Source of the DNA: Chrysomallon squamiferum
Lineage: Eukaryota > Mollusca > Gastropoda > Neomphalida > Peltospiridae
Length of the DNA stretch: 10,462 nt
Assembly: GCA_012295275.1 (NCBI GenBank)
Contig: CM022667.1
Location: 7,163,332-7,173,793, forward strand
Direction of reading: 5' to 3'
The first letter of the stretch is position 1. Each line of letters starts with the position of its first letter. The position numbers and the translations under genes were made by a program. Under the pieces are notes generated by a model. It had not been told where the DNA came from, searched no databases, and worked only from the letters and a program-made list of their open reading frames with translations. Positions 8,570-10,462 of the stretch are shown here, in pieces.

Positions 8570-9219
8570 ATGTTGATGTTTATGACGTGGAGATACGTTT
8601 TTTTGTTCAGATCCTTTTACATTATCTTATTGAACGACATAATTATTGTTTTCTAAAATCAAAGATTTCAAAGTATTAAATATATTGTGAAACAGTTAAT
8701 AATACAAACATACATACTAATTAATAGTGTATAAAAACTCATATTGCCATCACTACATCAGTATCGACACGATAACTACTACTACTACTGTATTATTACT
8801 ACCGTACTGCTGCTGCTACTATTACTACTACTACTGCTGCCGCTTTTACTACTACTATTATTTCTATTATTACTACTAACAAATGAATGGTAATACTACA
8901 AACTGTTGATTTTCATATCTTTCATAACATTCCATACACCCAAGTCAAGCGATTTTGCCAGAAGCTTAAAAATAAAATGCAGTCAACAGATTTATATATT
9001 TTGTCTAAAGAAAGCTAAATACCTGATCTAAACTTCGCCTTCTGTGATCTAGGCTTTGGTAATGGAAAGTATTAATCACTATTGAAAAAGAAGCTTGTTT
9101 TAGATGGAAATCTAAAATATTTCTGGAACAGCAGAATTTATAATTTAAAGCGGGAAAATAGAGAAATCTGTATAGTAAGTCACAAAAAGATTTTATTACG
9201 GAGATTCACAAATTATGTA
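8570..9219. other. 5' flank or upstream intron of the HMG-box gene
   Basis: This holds the ACT microsatellite and AT-rich DNA, plus one segment at 9023-9053 that ends in a good minus-strand donor (TCAG|GTATTT) and may be an upstream coding exon. An acceptor-like CTTTGATTTTAG lies at about 8654-8665 on the minus strand and would suit a 5' UTR exon carrying ATG 8569. No promoter elements are evident close to 8569. Confidence 0.45.
8776..8880. repeat. Imperfect ACT/GCT trinucleotide microsatellite
   Basis: About 105 nt of mostly ACT triplets, interrupted by GCT, ATT and CCG variants, including ACTACTACTACTACT and GCTGCTGCT blocks. It lies upstream of the first identified exon of the minus-strand gene, in either an upstream intron or its 5' flank. 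It is not in a supported reading frame. Confidence 0.85.
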
Positions 9220-9329
9220 GGTGATTGTCGTTACGTGGAAATAAACGCCGACACTGATTCGGAGAAACTGGGTTAATGGCGGAAAGTACGATATCTAAAT
9301 AATGTTGTTATGCCGGTGCTCTAGGCAGC

Positions 9330-9357
9330 ATGGCGGATATTACAAACACGACAAATG
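9330..9357 (+). CDS. Candidate first coding exon of a plus-strand gene
   Basis: GGCAGCATGGCGG gives a strong Kozak-like start, and the frame reads MADITNTTN before a donor-like G|GTAAAG at 9358. Unspliced, it stops after 13 codons. If spliced (phase 1) to an acceptor at 9440-9441 (GGTAG|AGCAGG), the frame continues as EQELSK and reaches the strong donor at 9461. No downstream exon is visible in the window, so the product is unknown. The ATG could equally be just the YY1-like motif. Confidence 0.25.
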
Positions 9358-9434
9358 GTAAAGGGAAATAATTGCAATGGAATATATTTTTATATCCTGT
9401 TTCATAACACGTGTCAATCAGTTGTATGGTCAAA

Positions 9435-9460
9435 ATGGTAGAGCAGGAACTTAGTAAAAA
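9435..9460 (+). CDS. Candidate short plus-strand exon with consensus donor
   Basis: AAAATGGTAGAGCAGG gives a start reading MVEQELSK, followed by AAAAA|GTAAGT at 9461, the best splice donor consensus in the region. The exon leaves in phase 2. It could be a first exon starting at 9435, or a 19-nt microexon (9442-9460) joined to 9330-9357; both give the same frame. The continuation must lie in or beyond 9461-10462. Eight codons are too few to identify anything. Confidence 0.25.
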
Positions 9461-9950
9461 GTAAGTTATCACGTTTAGCCACTTTATAATATAACACCTC
9501 GATACAGATATATAATGTCTGAAACTTTACTACTGAAGCTTATGTTTTGCTTCTATCCGCCATAATAACAGCTGATTACATCATCAGTAATTGATTACGG
9601 TCTGTGTATTACTGGATGTTTGTATTTTTCATAATAACTTATTTCTCATTCTTAGACTTTTGATTAATTTTCGTGTTTCCGTGTGAAACAATTCAAACTT
9701 ACTTGTTGACAAATACTGAAAATGTGACAAATCCTGAAATAGTTGATATACATAATACACATATTACATAATACTGTAAATTTAAATAAATTGTATCACT
9801 ATCAAGTATCAGTATCATATTTAATTTATGTGATTTGTAGCCTAAGCCTGTAGGTGTATAGACACGTTCAATATTTAGGTGAGATTCTGGTTCAAAGTAC
9901 CTGTTAGAAAATTCAGTGATAATTGATACATGTTATTGTTACTGTTAGAC
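9461..9950. other. AT-rich stretch, probable intron of the candidate plus-strand gene
   Basis: If the donor at 9461 is real, this is intronic. I see no exon I can defend on either strand. AG-bounded fragments such as that near 9840-9854 are short and lack a frame worth reporting. Confidence 0.4.
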
Positions 9951-10030
9951 CAGTGGTTCTCAAACTTTTTGAAGTCGGGGCGTACTTGAAGCCATAAAAA
10001 AAAACTGCGGGCACACCACACACAAAATGC
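9951..10030 (+). mobile_element. hAT-type transposon terminal inverted repeat and subterminal region
   Basis: CAGTGGTTCTCAAACTTTTT at 9951-9970 matches the well-known terminal inverted repeat of hAT-superfamily (Charlie-like) elements, and the following GC-richer, purine-biased segment resembles subterminal sequence. The repeat reads inward to the right, so the element should extend past 9970. I cannot find the reverse-complement end (AACCACTG) before the window end. It is therefore longer than about 510 bp, or truncated. The preceding 8 bp, TGTTAGAC, would be the target duplication. No transposase frame is visible, so it is non-autonomous or decayed. Confidence 0.6.
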
Positions 10031-10462
10031 AAAGAAATAGAATTCGAGTTTGTGTTTTAGAGATTTATCCATTTGTATGGATGTATTATGGTATATTTAT
10101 CTGAAATTAAGAGGAAAATATTGTAAGACGAAAATCAAAGCAAAAGACTGTTAAAATGTACAAAGGCTATATTTTTAATGGTGTGCTTTGTGCAGTGAGG
10201 GGAAACTTTTATCAGTCGTTTGCTTTTAACAAATGTAACACTATAATAGACTAAAATTCCATAAAGTATTAAAATTTTAGATGGGTAGCGACTGTGACAG
10301 TGATAGGAATATATGTCTAAAAGAAAGCTTTGGCTTTTTATCACACTTGCACACCCTATCATTCATACTATCACAAGTAAACTACTGTGTGGCCTTGAGC
10401 AGCTGCTCATCAGCCAAAACTCGTTTCGAACTAATTTACAACGTGTATAAAATCTTCTTCCA
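10031..10462. other. AT-rich stretch, possibly transposon interior, no gene
   Basis: Nothing coding is supported here. The stretch may be the interior of the hAT-type element starting at 9951, or ordinary intron sequence if that element is truncated. The only distinct structure is a 14-nt perfect palindrome, TGAGCAGCTGCTCA, at 10396-10409. Confidence 0.45.

Larger units (their letters stand above)
9220..9570. promoter_or_regulatory. Probable promoter region with three YY1-like ATGGCGG motifs
   Basis: CpG dinucleotides are denser here than in flanking DNA. ATGGCGGA occurs at 9276-9283 (+), 9330-9337 (+) and 9556-9563 (-, read as TCCGCCAT). ATGGCGG is the core of the YY1 site, which in animal promoters often sits just after the transcription start and can overlap the initiator Met codon. 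The motifs face both ways, and a plus-strand donor (GTAAGT at 9461) follows, so a divergent promoter serving the minus-strand gene and an unseen plus-strand gene is plausible. This is motif-level inference. Confidence 0.35.

Noticed and set aside
9082-9276. Plus-strand open frame of 64 codons
   Set aside because: It starts at TTG, has no Kozak context, no recognisable motif and no splice signals. It overlaps the promoter-like region.
9540-9563. Minus-strand ATGGCGGAT start (MADRSKT, stop) as a first exon of the HMG-box gene
   Set aside because: The frame stops after seven codons with no GT donor before the stop. It is better read as a CCGCCAT motif.
9875-10362. Two minus-strand open frames (65 and 75 codons) near the right end
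   Set aside because: One crosses the hAT-type terminal repeat and the other is in AT-rich non-coding DNA. Neither shows protein-like composition or motifs.
10396-10409. 14-nt palindrome TGAGCAGCTGCTCA with an E-box core
   Set aside because: A single short palindrome in non-coding DNA without further context; likely chance.
1-10462. tRNA, rRNA, defence system or operon
   Set aside because: No cloverleaf, rRNA-like block, ribosome binding sites or tandem intronless genes were seen. All coding evidence is spliced and eukaryotic.

Overview
The window is nuclear DNA from an animal, not a prokaryote. It is AT-rich, with long homopolymer and microsatellite tracts, spliced exons with GT-AG borders, an AATAAA poly(A) signal and a hAT-type transposon end. 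An invertebrate is plausible from the compact introns (130-264 nt, plus one of 1.2 kb), but I cannot name the phylum.

Layout. Positions 1-1800 hold no gene I can support: homopolymers, an (AT)n tract and a probable DNA-transposon remnant from 1225. Positions 1815-8569 hold one minus-strand gene. I reconstruct it as five exons (8569-8333, 7138-3672, 3541-3401, 3237-3065, 2800-1842) that join with matching phases (0, 2, 2, 1) into a 4977-nt reading frame encoding about 1658 residues. A poly(A) signal follows 22 nt after the stop. Intron 1 (7139-8332) carries a 25-bp minisatellite. Upstream of the gene are an ACT-type microsatellite (8776-8880) and a CpG-containing stretch (about 9220-9570) with three CCGCCAT / ATGGCGG motifs. 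That stretch looks like a promoter, possibly divergent: short plus-strand first-exon candidates with splice donors lie at 9330-9357 and 9435-9460. A hAT-type terminal repeat starts at 9951 and reads out toward the window end.

The minus-strand protein has a long, Ser/Thr-rich, probably disordered N-terminal region, mostly in one 3.5-kb exon. This region carries repeated TP-x-R-x-T-R motifs, two (K/R)RSxRLxxKY motifs and a paired CxxC cluster. A single HMG box follows near residues 1271-1336, split by an intron inside helix 1. After it comes a basic, helix-rich module of about 150 residues that I do not recognise. The HMG box supports a nuclear DNA- or chromatin-binding role. I cannot name an orthologue, and the architecture is the most interesting thing in the window.
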